Assembly: GCA_934757945.1 (NCBI GenBank)
Contig: CAKVLT010000019.1
Coordinates: 1-27,920 of the forward strand
Length of the DNA: 27,920 nucleotides
From: an uncultured Bulleidia sp.
GTDB taxonomy: Bacteria; Bacillota_I; Bacilli_A; Erysipelotrichales; Erysipelotrichaceae
Reading direction: 5' to 3'
Shown: positions 6,868 to 14,642 of the stretch, one piece after another
Numbering within the stretch: the stretch's first letter is position 1
Layout: the number at the start of each line of letters is the position of its first letter
The notes under the pieces: model-generated
Seen by the model: only the letters and a program-made list of their open reading frames with translations
Databases searched by the model: none
Told to the model about the DNA's origin: nothing
Position numbers and translations under genes: made by a program

Positions 6868-8868
6868 GTGTCTTTATATCACATTGAACTGAATTCCGGT
6901 AAGTTTGAAATATTGAAAATGGGAAACAATACCAATGTCATTGATCTTATCAACAAAGATGATATACCTTTAACCCATTTCGATGCCTATACTCAAAAGT
7001 ATGCACAGAGTTTTGTTGACTGTGAGGAAAGAAAAGACTTTCTGAACTGGCATGCCTGTAAAACCATGAAAGAAGCTCTGTCCAAAACGGATAAGATCAG
7101 TTATTACTATCACAGCACCTCATTAAAAGGGTATCACAAATACTATGAAGCCTATGCAGTGAAAGGGGAAGTAACTGATACTTCTTTCCATATCTTTTTA
7201 GGCTACAGAAACATTGACAATATTTTAAGTAAAGAAAAAGCTATTCAGCAACAATTACAAAATGCGCTCAATGACACAAGAAAGAGTCATGAAATCATTG
7301 ATTCCATAGCCAGGGCCTACCAGTATATCTCCATCATCGATATTCAGGCAGATACCTTTGAAGAGATCTACAACAAAGACAGAAATACTATGCACTATGC
7401 AAAATCAGGCAAATTATCCACTGGCAACAGTATCCTTGGTCCAAAAGTAGTGGCAGAAGAATACCATGATATCTACCTGCAATTCACAGATATTTCCACT
7501 CTTGCAGAGCGTATGAAAAACGAAGAAACCATTGCATTAGAATACAGAATGAAAAATGGTGACTGGCATAAAATGCGTTTTATTGAAAAAAGAAGAGATG
7601 CTGAAGGGAATGTCACTCATGTCTTATGTGCTGTAAGAAGTATCAGTGATACAAAGAAACACGAAGAGGACCTCTTATATCAGGTAGCTGAGGCTAAGAA
7701 AGACAGTGCTGTCAAATCTCGTTTCTTATCCAACATGTCTCATGATATCCGTACACCGATGAATGGTATCATTGGTATGATTGAAAAAGCCAATCGTCAT
7801 CCTGAAGATATGCAGTTGCAACAGGAATGCAGAGACAAACTGATAGAATCTTCCAAATCCCTTCTTGCTTTAGTCAATAATATTCTGGACATGACAAAAT
7901 TAGAAGCAGATTCTATGGAAGTACACGAAATACCATTTGACCTGATTGAAACTGTCATCAAAACTAACAGCAGTTATCAGAGTCTTGCCGAAGAAAAAGG
8001 CATAGAGTATATAGTTGACTGGGATAAAACATATCTGAAGCACACTGCTTTAATCGGAGATCCTGTCTACTTTGAAAAAATAATGGGGGCTATCCTCAGC
8101 AATGCCATCAAATTTACAGAACCAGGTGACACCATTCATATCTGGGGAAAAGAAACAGAATGTGATGATAACACCGTCACCTATTCCTTTGGATGCGAAG
8201 ACACCGGTATTGGTATGAGCAAAGAATTTCTCCCTCATGCCTTTGACCAGTTTACACAGGAACATGAAGATGGCAGAACAAAATATGAAGGCTCCGGATT
8301 AGGTCTTGCCATCGCAAAAAAAGCCGTAGAACGTTTAGATGGTACCATTGATATCCAAAGTGAAAAAGGCAAAGGTACTTCTGTATTTATCACCTTGCCA
8401 TTCCGCCTTGGAAAAGAAGAGAATACTGAGCACATTATCGATACTTCTGATATATCCTTAGAAGGAAGGCATATTCTTGTAGTAGAAGATAATGAGCTCA
8501 ATGCAGAAATCGCAAAATTCATGTTGGAGGATAACGGCATGATTGTTGACTGTGCATTTGATGGCATGGAAGCTATACAGAAATATACAAAAGCGGATAT
8601 TGGTTACTATGACTGTATTCTCATGGATATCATGATGCCGCATATGAATGGATGGGATACGGCAAGAAAAATCCGTTCTTCAAAGAAAGAAGATTCCAGA
8701 ACCATTCCTATCATTGCCATGAGTGCCAATTCTTTCTCTGATGATATCAATAAGAGTTACCTTTCCGGCATGAATGCCCATCTTTCCAAGCCTTTGGATA
8801 TCAACTCGTTACTAAATGAGTTAAAAAGAGCCGTATATATCGCCCATATATCACAGGAGCAACTATGA
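6868..8868 (+). CDS. Soluble hybrid sensor histidine kinase with C-terminal receiver
   Basis: A 666-aa frame. The N-terminal half holds PAS-like sensory segments (about 1-130 and 140-265) and a short coiled linker. The HisKA dimerisation box follows (SNMSHDIRTPMNG, phospho-accepting His292), then HATPase_c (N box GAILSNAIKFTEPG, G1 CEDTGIGMS, G2 GSGLGLAIAKKAV), and a receiver domain (ILVVEDNELNAE, phospho-acceptor Asp587 in ILMDIMMP, Lys in LSKPLD). There is no transmembrane segment, so it should sense an internal or diffusible signal. The frame-internal start is a GTG with no ribosome site, four bases after the stop of the PAS frame, which supports a frameshifted single gene. No partner regulator or HPt gene is adjacent. 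Confidence 0.85.
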   Translation: MSLYHIELNSGKFEILKMGNNTNVIDLINKDDIPLTHFDAYTQKYAQSFVDCEERKDFLNWHACKTMKEALSKTDKISYYYHSTSLKGYHKYYEAYAVKGEVTDTSFHIFLGYRNIDNILSKEKAIQQQLQNALNDTRKSHEIIDSIARAYQYISIIDIQADTFEEIYNKDRNTMHYAKSGKLSTGNSILGPKVVAEEYHDIYLQFTDISTLAERMKNEETIALEYRMKNGDWHKMRFIEKRRDAEGNVTHVLCAVRSISDTKKHEEDLLYQVAEAKKDSAVKSRFLSNMSHDIRTPMNGIIGMIEKANRHPEDMQLQQECRDKLIESSKSLLALVNNILDMTKLEADSMEVHEIPFDLIETVIKTNSSYQSLAEEKGIEYIVDWDKTYLKHTALIGDPVYFEKIMGAILSNAIKFTEPGDTIHIWGKETECDDNTVTYSFGCEDTGIGMSKEFLPHAFDQFTQEHEDGRTKYEGSGLGLAIAKKAVERLDGTIDIQSEKGKGTSVFITLPFRLGKEENTEHIIDTSDISLEGRHILVVEDNELNAEIAKFMLEDNGMIVDCAFDGMEAIQKYTKADIGYYDCILMDIMMPHMNGWDTARKIRSSKKEDSRTIPIIAMSANSFSDDINKSYLSGMNAHLSKPLDINSLLNELKRAVYIAHISQEQL

Positions 8869-9107
8869 AGAAAAACGTATATACTCTTTTGAAAAACCTG
8901 ACTGGATCCATTATCGGAGTATACATAGGCTATTGTCTTGCTACGTATATTGACTATAGAAGACATTCACAGCTTTATGCCATGCCATCAGCCTCATGGT
9001 ACACAGAGCTGTTGCCAATTGGAATACTGACAATTTTTCTTTGTCTGATTCTTTCAGGGATTCGTTACCTTATAAAGAAAAAAGCAAACAGTATTTCAGA
9101 TCTATAA
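8865..9107 (+). CDS. Small two-span membrane protein coupled to the kinase
   Basis: An 80-aa protein whose ATG overlaps the kinase stop (ATGA), with AGGAG a few bases upstream, so translational coupling is clear. It has two hydrophobic segments, about 12-28 (TGSIIGVYIGYCLATYI) and about 50-68 (LPIGILTIFLCLILSGI), and a basic C-terminal tail (RYLIKKKANS). I do not recognise a family. The position suggests a membrane partner, anchor or signal input for the otherwise soluble hybrid kinase; this is inference from gene order only. Confidence 0.7.
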   Translation: MKKNVYTLLKNLTGSIIGVYIGYCLATYIDYRRHSQLYAMPSASWYTELLPIGILTIFLCLILSGIRYLIKKKANSISDL

Positions 9108-9144
9108 TGTCGAAAAGTCAGAATTCAAACTTAAAAGTAAAAAT

Positions 9145-9191
9145 GAGAAGAACTGTTGTACCAGCAATTCTTCTCTTTTACTATACTTTTT
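9145..9191 (+). terminator. Intrinsic terminator after the kinase unit
   Basis: GAGAAGAA (9145-9152) pairs with TTCTTCTC (9168-9175), with further inner pairing CTG/CAG, followed by TTTTACTATACTTTTT. The other strand is also T-rich after the stem, so the hairpin could serve the convergent yitT gene too. Confidence 0.75.
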
Positions 9192-10065
9192 ATTCAATCG
9201 GTTTCAGATAGAATCCACCATAGAAATTTTCTGTCTTCATGACATTCACTATCACATGAGGATCCACAGTACGCATCAAAGCGACCATTTCCCCCACTTC
9301 ATAACTGCTGACAACCACATGAATCAAAGAAATACTTCTTCCGGAATACCCTCCGATACCATCTACACGACTTAAACCATGATGATAGTTTTTAATCAGA
9401 CACTGAATGACTGCATCCGGTTTGGAGGTAGTAATCTGCAGAGTCATGCGCGCATAACGGTTATAGAATGTATCAATGGTTTTAGTGGAAATAAACTGAA
9501 ACAGGATAGAATAGCCTGCATTTTCCCACCCAAACATCATTCCAAAGATAATCAATAAGCACGCATTAAAGATAAATACGTAACTGAAAATAGACTTGTT
9601 CTTCTTATTACTGATGTATAAGGCTATAAAGTCTGTTCCACCTGTTGAAGCATTGGCTTTTAAGGCAATAACTGCCTGCATTCCATACAGAAAACCACCA
9701 AATATAATATTTAACAGACGATCATCAAATAATGCCTCAAAATGTATTACCTTCAGGAAAAAGGAAGCAACGATTACCTGCAATAAGGAAAAGAAAGTAA
9801 ATCTTTTACTGATACTTTTACAGCAGAAAAGAGCAATTGGTATATTTAAAACCAGCATACCCAGAGAAGTTGAAAATGTAAAGCCAAAGTAAGTACTTGT
9901 AATCTTCTCCACAAGAATAGCCACACCTGTAAAACCTGAACTCAGCAGATTTAAAGGTCTCATGAAAACCTGAATAATGGTTGCCTGCATAAAACCAGAA
10001 AGTATTACCGCACAAAGAGTTACCAGATTTCTAAATTCTTTATACTTATTCAGCTCTTTCAACAT
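9190..10065 (-). CDS. YitT-family membrane protein with C-terminal DUF2179
   Basis: A 291-aa full-length YitT protein. It has about five membrane segments in residues 12-195, with the family signature NLLSSGFTGVAILVEK near 38-53 and KANASTGGTDFIALYIS near 135-151. A soluble DUF2179 domain (about 205-291) contains YHHGLSRVDGIGGYSGR and ends MKTENFYGGFYLKPIE. The role of the family is unknown. Its start overlaps the cutC stop by seven bases and has no good ribosome site of its own, so it is read by coupling as the last gene of the glycosylasparaginase-cutC-yitT unit. Confidence 0.88.
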   Translation of the reverse strand: MLKELNKYKEFRNLVTLCAVILSGFMQATIIQVFMRPLNLLSSGFTGVAILVEKITSTYFGFTFSTSLGMLVLNIPIALFCCKSISKRFTFFSLLQVIVASFFLKVIHFEALFDDRLLNIIFGGFLYGMQAVIALKANASTGGTDFIALYISNKKNKSIFSYVFIFNACLLIIFGMMFGWENAGYSILFQFISTKTIDTFYNRYARMTLQITTSKPDAVIQCLIKNYHHGLSRVDGIGGYSGRSISLIHVVVSSYEVGEMVALMRTVDPHVIVNVMKTENFYGGFYLKPIE

Positions 10066-10802
10066 ACACTGTTCACAATCTTTCTGACTAATGCTTCATC
10101 CACTACATCATAGTCATTTTCATGAGGTGCTGATGCATAGCAGTAATTGACACATTCCCCGCTTGTAGTTGGATCATTTCTCCAGCTCTTACAGGAACTG
10201 TGTACCTGCCAGATACCTGTTTTTTCCATCATTTCCAGTGCATTGGACGCATTCATACCGCTTCCTGCAAGAATCTGTATCTTGTCGCCATATTTTTCCT
10301 GCAGATGTGCAATCATGTCAATACCTTCCATTGCCTTAGGTTTTAACCCACTTGTCAACACGCGGTCTACATGCAGATCAATCAATGTTTCCATGGCCTT
10401 ATCCGCGTCTTTAACGCAGTCAAAGGCACGATGGAACACAACTTCTCCAGTATATTCCTTAATAATAGCAATCATTGTCTTTGTCTGTTCCACATCGATT
10501 TCGCCCTCTTTGGTAAGACAGCCAAAGGCAATACCATCTGCACCATTTTCCATCATCAATCGTGCATCCACTTTCATCGTTTCAAATTCTGCTTCTGTAT
10601 AGCAGAATCCTGCTCCACGTGGTCTTACCATGGTGATGACCTTTAAATCCGTATGTTTCTTTGTCAGAATCAGTGAAGCAAGAGTTGGTGTCAGACCACC
10701 TAAATATAAAGCACTGTTTAATTCAATTCTCTTTGCTCCACCTGTATAACTTGCCAGGGCATCCTCATAAGATCCGCAGCAAACCTCAATAACTCTTTCC
10801 AT
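10059..10802 (-). CDS. cutC: CutC-family TIM-barrel protein
   Basis: A 247-aa CutC protein: ERVIEVCCGSYEDAL at the start, GAKRIELNSALYLGGLTPT, VITMVRPRGAGFCYTEAE, EVVFHRAFD, VDRVLTSG and ILAGSGMNASNA. I start it at 10802 (MERVIEVC), preceded by AGAGGGA; the longer frame to 10832 adds ten unsupported residues. CutC was named for copper tolerance, but direct evidence for a copper role is weak and the fold is that of a metabolic enzyme. Here it lies between a glycosylasparaginase and a membrane protein, beside an amino-sugar operon, with no copper gene in sight. That favours a role in amino-sugar or glycopeptide metabolism (inference). Confidence 0.9.
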   Translation of the reverse strand: MERVIEVCCGSYEDALASYTGGAKRIELNSALYLGGLTPTLASLILTKKHTDLKVITMVRPRGAGFCYTEAEFETMKVDARLMMENGADGIAFGCLTKEGEIDVEQTKTMIAIIKEYTGEVVFHRAFDCVKDADKAMETLIDLHVDRVLTSGLKPKAMEGIDMIAHLQEKYGDKIQILAGSGMNASNALEMMEKTGIWQVHSSCKSWRNDPTTSGECVNYCYASAPHENDYDVVDEALVRKIVNSVC

Positions 10803-10860
10803 ACATCCCTCTTTTATCCGGCATAATGCCATGCATATCTATTATACTCCTTGAAACACT

Positions 10861-11823
10861 TTATTCTTCTACCGGCGCCATTCTTACACGCATGTAATCT
10901 TCCAGCCATTTTTGGCTTGCCACCTCAAATGTGCAGTGACCATCTGCCTGACGTTTTACAAGATATACAACTGGTTCTACATCAGATGTAGCTACAGAAA
11001 AAGAGAAACCTTCAATATTGGTAGCACATCCAAATTCTCCTTTATTGTTTAATGCAACTACAGATAAATCCCCTGCAACCTGTCTTCTTTTCTTCAGACT
11101 GGCATCAAGATCATTCACTGCTTTTTCACATGCTTCCTGTGGAGTCAGACCTTCCTTCATTAATCTGACAATCTCATAGGAAATGCATCCTTTCATCAGA
11201 TCTTCTCCTAAACCTGTAGCTGTAGCACCACCTGCTTCACTGTCTGCATAGAAACCGGAACCTACAAGTGGAGAATCTCCGATACGACCTGGTTTTTTCA
11301 TGAACAGACCACTAGTGGAAGTACCTGCAACCACTGTCCCCATCTCATCAAGACATACCATACCTACTGTATCATGTCCATTGTATGGTTTTAATTCCTG
11401 TGCCTGTTTTTCCAGTTCCTTTTTCTTTTTACGATAGAACTCCTTAGCACGATCTGTTAACATTTCCTTTTCTTCAAAGTGATGTTCACGGGCATACTTT
11501 TCAGCTCCATAGCTGACAAGTATATTGTTTACTTTTTCTTCACTCAGTTTTTTAGCAATACTGATAGGGTTGGCAAAATCCTTGATAGCGCATATTGCAC
11601 CTACATCAAATGTATCCCCGTTCATATATCCGGCATCTAATTCCACAACTTCATCTTCATTTGGTAATCCACCATATCCTACAGATTTATAGTATGGAAA
11701 ATCCTCTACTGCTCTTATAGCTGTTTCAATAGCATCAGCTGCCTTACCATTATTATCCAGCTGTTCAAATCCCTGTTCTATTCCTTCTTTGGCCATACGC
11801 CATGTTGCAATGATTCCGTGCAT
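10861..11823 (-). CDS. Glycosylasparaginase (N4-(beta-N-acetylglucosaminyl)-L-asparaginase)
   Basis: A 320-aa Ntn-hydrolase of the asparaginase-2 family that cleaves the GlcNAc-asparagine bond of glycosylasparagines. The autocleavage site is NGHDTVGMV, with Thr152 as the new N-terminal nucleophile. Substrate-binding motifs GRIGDSPLVGSGFYAD and GATATGLGED follow, as in known bacterial and animal enzymes, which separates it from plain isoaspartyl peptidases. It has no signal peptide, so the substrate must be imported. AGGAGG precedes the ATG. Upstream are a terminator and a gene scar, so it should have its own promoter (only weak boxes seen) and lead the unit with cutC and yitT. Products would be aspartate and a GlcNAc amine that decays to GlcNAc. 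Confidence 0.88.
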   Translation of the reverse strand: MHGIIATWRMAKEGIEQGFEQLDNNGKAADAIETAIRAVEDFPYYKSVGYGGLPNEDEVVELDAGYMNGDTFDVGAICAIKDFANPISIAKKLSEEKVNNILVSYGAEKYAREHHFEEKEMLTDRAKEFYRKKKKELEKQAQELKPYNGHDTVGMVCLDEMGTVVAGTSTSGLFMKKPGRIGDSPLVGSGFYADSEAGGATATGLGEDLMKGCISYEIVRLMKEGLTPQEACEKAVNDLDASLKKRRQVAGDLSVVALNNKGEFGCATNIEGFSFSVATSDVEPVVYLVKRQADGHCTFEVASQKWLEDYMRVRMAPVEE

Positions 11824-11901
11824 AGTTCCTCCTGATAAACAGATATCTGAAACAGAATCTGTTCATTACTATCTTGTACCACTTCAGTCAGGAAATCAAA
11901 T

Positions 11902-11928
11902 GAAAACAGTGCCATTATGAAGCACTGT
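11902..11928 (-). terminator. Probable terminator of the muropeptide operon
   Basis: ACAGTGC (11922-11928, minus reading) pairs with GCACTGT (11906-11912) across a nine-base loop, followed by TTTTCATTTGATTT. The stem is short and the T-tract interrupted. It sits just after the HAD remnant that ends the operon. Confidence 0.55.
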
Positions 11929-11940
11929 AACCATTTATTC

Positions 11941-12120
11941 TTAAACAACTATATGTTGTAATACCAAGATGTAGATACCATCTTCTTCCACACTGCCACA
12001 TATCTCATCAGCCATAGCTTTCACCACTTCGTAAGCATTCCCCATGCCAATACCAGCTCCAGCTGCCTGAAACATATCGATATCATTAGCTCCGTTTTCA
12101 AAGGCAACAGCTTCTTCTTT
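11941..12120 (-). pseudogene. C-terminal remnant of a Cof-type HAD phosphatase
   Basis: Fifty-nine codons, bounded upstream by an in-frame stop, match the last part of a Cof/HAD-IIB sugar-phosphate phosphatase: EEAVAFENGANDIDMFQAAG (normally FGDGxNDxxM), IGMGNAYEVVKAMAD, and the family ending GSVEEDGIY. There is no start codon, catalytic motif I or cap domain. It lies in a different frame from the AraC fragment that abuts it. This is a gene tail left by deletion, not a functional phosphatase. Confidence 0.75.
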
Positions 12121-12584
12121 TTAATAGTGGTATCCGTATGTATACACTGGTTCTTTTGAGTTTCTGAAGTAACAGATATTTTCAGAAAATCTAACCAGAT
12201 ATCAGACATAGCTTCACGCAGTTTTATTTCATATCCAAATGCCTGTTTGCTTAGGTAAAAAACTTCTCGTATTTTATCCGGCAAAACTTTCTGTTCATAA
12301 ATACCTGCAGTCAGAGGCATCATTTCTGCCCCCTCAGAAATCAATGGTGAAATATATTTCTGATCTATCCTGCTATCAGATTTTCCACTTACCAATGCAG
12401 AATCAAAAATATGTAACAGCTGTACAGTATTGTTATCCACAGGTTTTGTCCTATGCAATACATTGGTATTCAGCATTCCGCCACTTCCTTCAGGAAATAC
12501 ATACTCTCCATGTGGCGTATAGTATTGGACTGCGCCATGTTCTACATAGAATATTTCCACGGTAATAAAAAGATGTAGTTTTAC
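12121..12584 (-). pseudogene. AraC-family regulator remnant (cupin domain only)
   Basis: The open frame encodes the sensory cupin part of an AraC regulator: EIFYVEHGAVQYYTPHGEYV, GGMLNTNVLHRTKP, LLHIFDSALVSG, DQKYISPL and FGYEIKLREAMSDIWLDFLK. It lacks the first 30 or so residues (there is only a GTG at 12560 and no ribosome site). It also lacks the whole C-terminal pair of helix-turn-helix motifs: after the linker it reads out of frame into the HAD remnant. It starts within ten bases of the anmK stop. Best read as a regulator gene truncated at both ends. Confidence 0.7.
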
Positions 12585-12592
12585 CTACACCT

Positions 12593-13729
12593 TCAATCAG
12601 GATATGTAATATTTCCAAGAATGACTTTCTGTTTTGCTCCGGTTGCCTCAGGCACATTGGAGAATCTTTGATGCATGGTCTCATTGCCTAAAATCACAAA
12701 AGCAATGGCCTCTTTGTCATCTGAAGAATATCCCTTATCTTCCTGTATACATACCTTTTGTTCAGGAAGTTCTTTCTGCAACATTTCACGTAAGGTTGCA
12801 TTATATGCACCTCCACCACCAAGAATGACTTCATGGATATCATGGAATGGCAGTACAAATAAACGATAGTTTTCTGCAATACTGTACGCTGTAAACCATG
12901 TAAGTGTGGTAATGATATCCTCTTTTGGTACATAACTGTATCTTTGTAAAAGTTCCTTTGTCATGTATTCTCCAAACATTTCTCTTCCGGTAGTTTTTGG
13001 TGGAACCTGTTGAATATACGGATGATGCATCAGTTCTTCCTGCATTTCCTTACAGATTTTTCCAGTACGTGCGATATTTCCATGATCATCATAAGGTCTA
13101 TGAAACAGACATTGCATTGCTTCATCAATCATCATATTCCCTGGACCTGTATCAAAAGCTTTCACCTCATCAATGGAACAGTCTTTTGGTAATACAGTCA
13201 CATTACCAATACCGCCAATATTCTGTAATGCCACACCATATTCCTTCTTCCTATATAATAAGTACTCACTGTACGGCACTAATGGCGCACCTTCTCCTCC
13301 TGCAGCCATATCTTTCGTACGGAAATCAGCAACAACAGGGCAACCACAACGTTGTGCTATCACTGCACTTTCTCCTATCTGCAATGTACTTGACACATAC
13401 CCGTCATGGCCTTTGGGAATATGAAAGATTGTCTGACCGTGACTGGCAATAAATCCCAGTTTCTTAGTGTCTGTATGTGCCTTATCACATACATGCTGTG
13501 CAGCTTTTGCAAACAGTTCTCCCAGTTCAAAGTTTAAAGAACAGATAAGTTCTGTTGTTGCCTGATTGGCACAGCATTTCTTTATTTTTTCTTTTATATC
13601 TACAGGCATAGGCCCACTGTGGAAGGCAATCTGAGAAATCCTTGTCTTTTCTGCACATCCACTGACTTTGCAAAGAACCGCATCAACACCATCCAATGAG
13701 GTTCCTGACATTAACCCAACTGCGAACAT
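12593..13729 (-). CDS. anmK: Anhydro-N-acetylmuramic acid kinase AnmK
   Basis: A 378-aa hexokinase-like kinase that opens the 1,6-anhydro ring of anhydroMurNAc and phosphorylates it to MurNAc-6-phosphate, the MurQ substrate. Motifs: AVGLMSGTSLDGVDAVL at the start, ASHGQTIFH, VVADFRTKDMAAGGEGAPLVP, NIGGIGNVT, FDTGPGNMMID (catalytic Asp region) and LGGGGAYN. It is full length (family about 370 residues) and ends normally (GAKQKVILGNITYP). It follows the RpiR gene by 16 bases with a good ribosome site (AAAGAGGAAAAG). It is the last intact gene of the operon. Confidence 0.95.
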   Translation of the reverse strand: MFAVGLMSGTSLDGVDAVLCKVSGCAEKTRISQIAFHSGPMPVDIKEKIKKCCANQATTELICSLNFELGELFAKAAQHVCDKAHTDTKKLGFIASHGQTIFHIPKGHDGYVSSTLQIGESAVIAQRCGCPVVADFRTKDMAAGGEGAPLVPYSEYLLYRKKEYGVALQNIGGIGNVTVLPKDCSIDEVKAFDTGPGNMMIDEAMQCLFHRPYDDHGNIARTGKICKEMQEELMHHPYIQQVPPKTTGREMFGEYMTKELLQRYSYVPKEDIITTLTWFTAYSIAENYRLFVLPFHDIHEVILGGGGAYNATLREMLQKELPEQKVCIQEDKGYSSDDKEAIAFVILGNETMHQRFSNVPEATGAKQKVILGNITYPD

Positions 13730-13745
13730 ACTTTTCCTCTTTCTG

Positions 13746-14591
13746 TTATTTTGAATCTACTTCATGTAATAATTCTCTTGTTTTCACCAGATCCTGTTTT
13801 GTCTGCTCTACATTTTCCTTGGCAATACCGTAATAAATAAGGTCTGTTAAAATCAATGAAGCATTTCTGGATAATATTGCTCCAAGACGCAGTTCCTTTT
13901 CCTCTAACGGCATATACAGTTTTACATCTGCTTCTTTTGCCAGGGTACTTCTGACATTGTATTGTGTAATGGCAATGACAGGTGTACCGTTCTTTTTTGC
14001 ATATTTCACTGCAGCATTTACAAGATTGGTTTCTCCGGAATAACTGATGGCTACTAAGACATCTTCCGGTGTAATATGTGCAATACGCGCCAGTAATACG
14101 TGCGCATCTTCATGATAAATAACGGAGCGATGTAATCTTGTCAGTTTCTGCATCATATCTGTACAGACAACACCACTTCCTCCGATTCCCACAAGATAAA
14201 TATTGGAAGCCTGTAATAAATACTGAATCGCCGCATTCAGTTCATCTGTATTCAGTAATTTATACGTCTGTTCCAGTGTATTTCTGGAAATCTTCTGCAC
14301 TTTACGCACCATGGTTTCAATGGAGTCTTTTTCTTCGATCAGCACATGATACAAATCATCATTTTCTTTATCATCTTTTGCAAGATCCATCTTCAAAGCA
14401 GGCAGACCTTTATAGCCAAGCTTCTTTGAAAAACGAATCCACGCTGCAGGAGAAGTATCACTTTCCCTGGCAAGTTCCTGGGCGGAGCCCTCCACCACTT
14501 TTTCAGGATTCTGCAATATGTATTCCGCAATTCTTTGTTCTGTGGATGTAAATAAAGCACCTGCCTCTTTGATCTTGAATAAACAACTCAT
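13746..14591 (-). CDS. MurR/RpiR-family regulator of the muropeptide operon
   Basis: A 281-aa regulator with an N-terminal RpiR helix-turn-helix (about 1-77: TEQRIAEYILQNPEKVVEGS, then SPAAWIRFSKKLGYKGLPALK) and a C-terminal SIS sugar-phosphate-binding domain (about 105-250: IYLVGIGGSGVVCTDMMQKL, VAISYSGETNLVNAAVKYAKK). RpiR proteins sense sugar phosphates, and MurR of E. coli senses MurNAc-6-P. Its place between the kinase and anmK makes it the obvious regulator of this operon, and the palindromes at 22631-22647 and 22752-22768 are its likely operators. It has a strong ribosome site (GGAGGGGG). An extended -10-like TGGTATACT upstream may give weak separate expression. Confidence 0.9.
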   Translation of the reverse strand: MSCLFKIKEAGALFTSTEQRIAEYILQNPEKVVEGSAQELARESDTSPAAWIRFSKKLGYKGLPALKMDLAKDDKENDDLYHVLIEEKDSIETMVRKVQKISRNTLEQTYKLLNTDELNAAIQYLLQASNIYLVGIGGSGVVCTDMMQKLTRLHRSVIYHEDAHVLLARIAHITPEDVLVAISYSGETNLVNAAVKYAKKNGTPVIAITQYNVRSTLAKEADVKLYMPLEEKELRLGAILSRNASLILTDLIYYGIAKENVEQTKQDLVKTRELLHEVDSK

Positions 14592-14615
14592 ACATCGACC
14601 CCCTCCATTGCGTAA

Positions 14616-14624
14616 AGTATACCA
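14616..14624 (-). promoter_or_regulatory. Possible internal extended -10 promoter before the RpiR gene
   Basis: The minus strand reads TGGTATACT, an extended -10 (TGnTATAAT-like), 25 bases before the regulator's ATG. No -35 is evident. It could keep the repressor expressed when the main promoter is shut. Confidence 0.3.
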
Positions 14625-14642
14625 TTTTTCAGTATTTATGCG

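Noticed and set aside
12021..12560. A 179-codon frame that could be listed as one small protein
   Set aside because: Its first part is AraC cupin sequence and its last part is a HAD gene read in the wrong frame; it is an accidental fusion across a deletion joint, so I list two remnants instead.
12555..12595. EGVGKTT in a minus-strand frame resembling a P-loop
   Set aside because: It lies in the short gap after anmK, has no surrounding NTPase sequence and the frame overlaps anmK out of phase.
12997..13452. 151-codon plus-strand frame opposite anmK
   Set aside because: Antisense shadow of a certain gene, with no ribosome site or recognisable domain.
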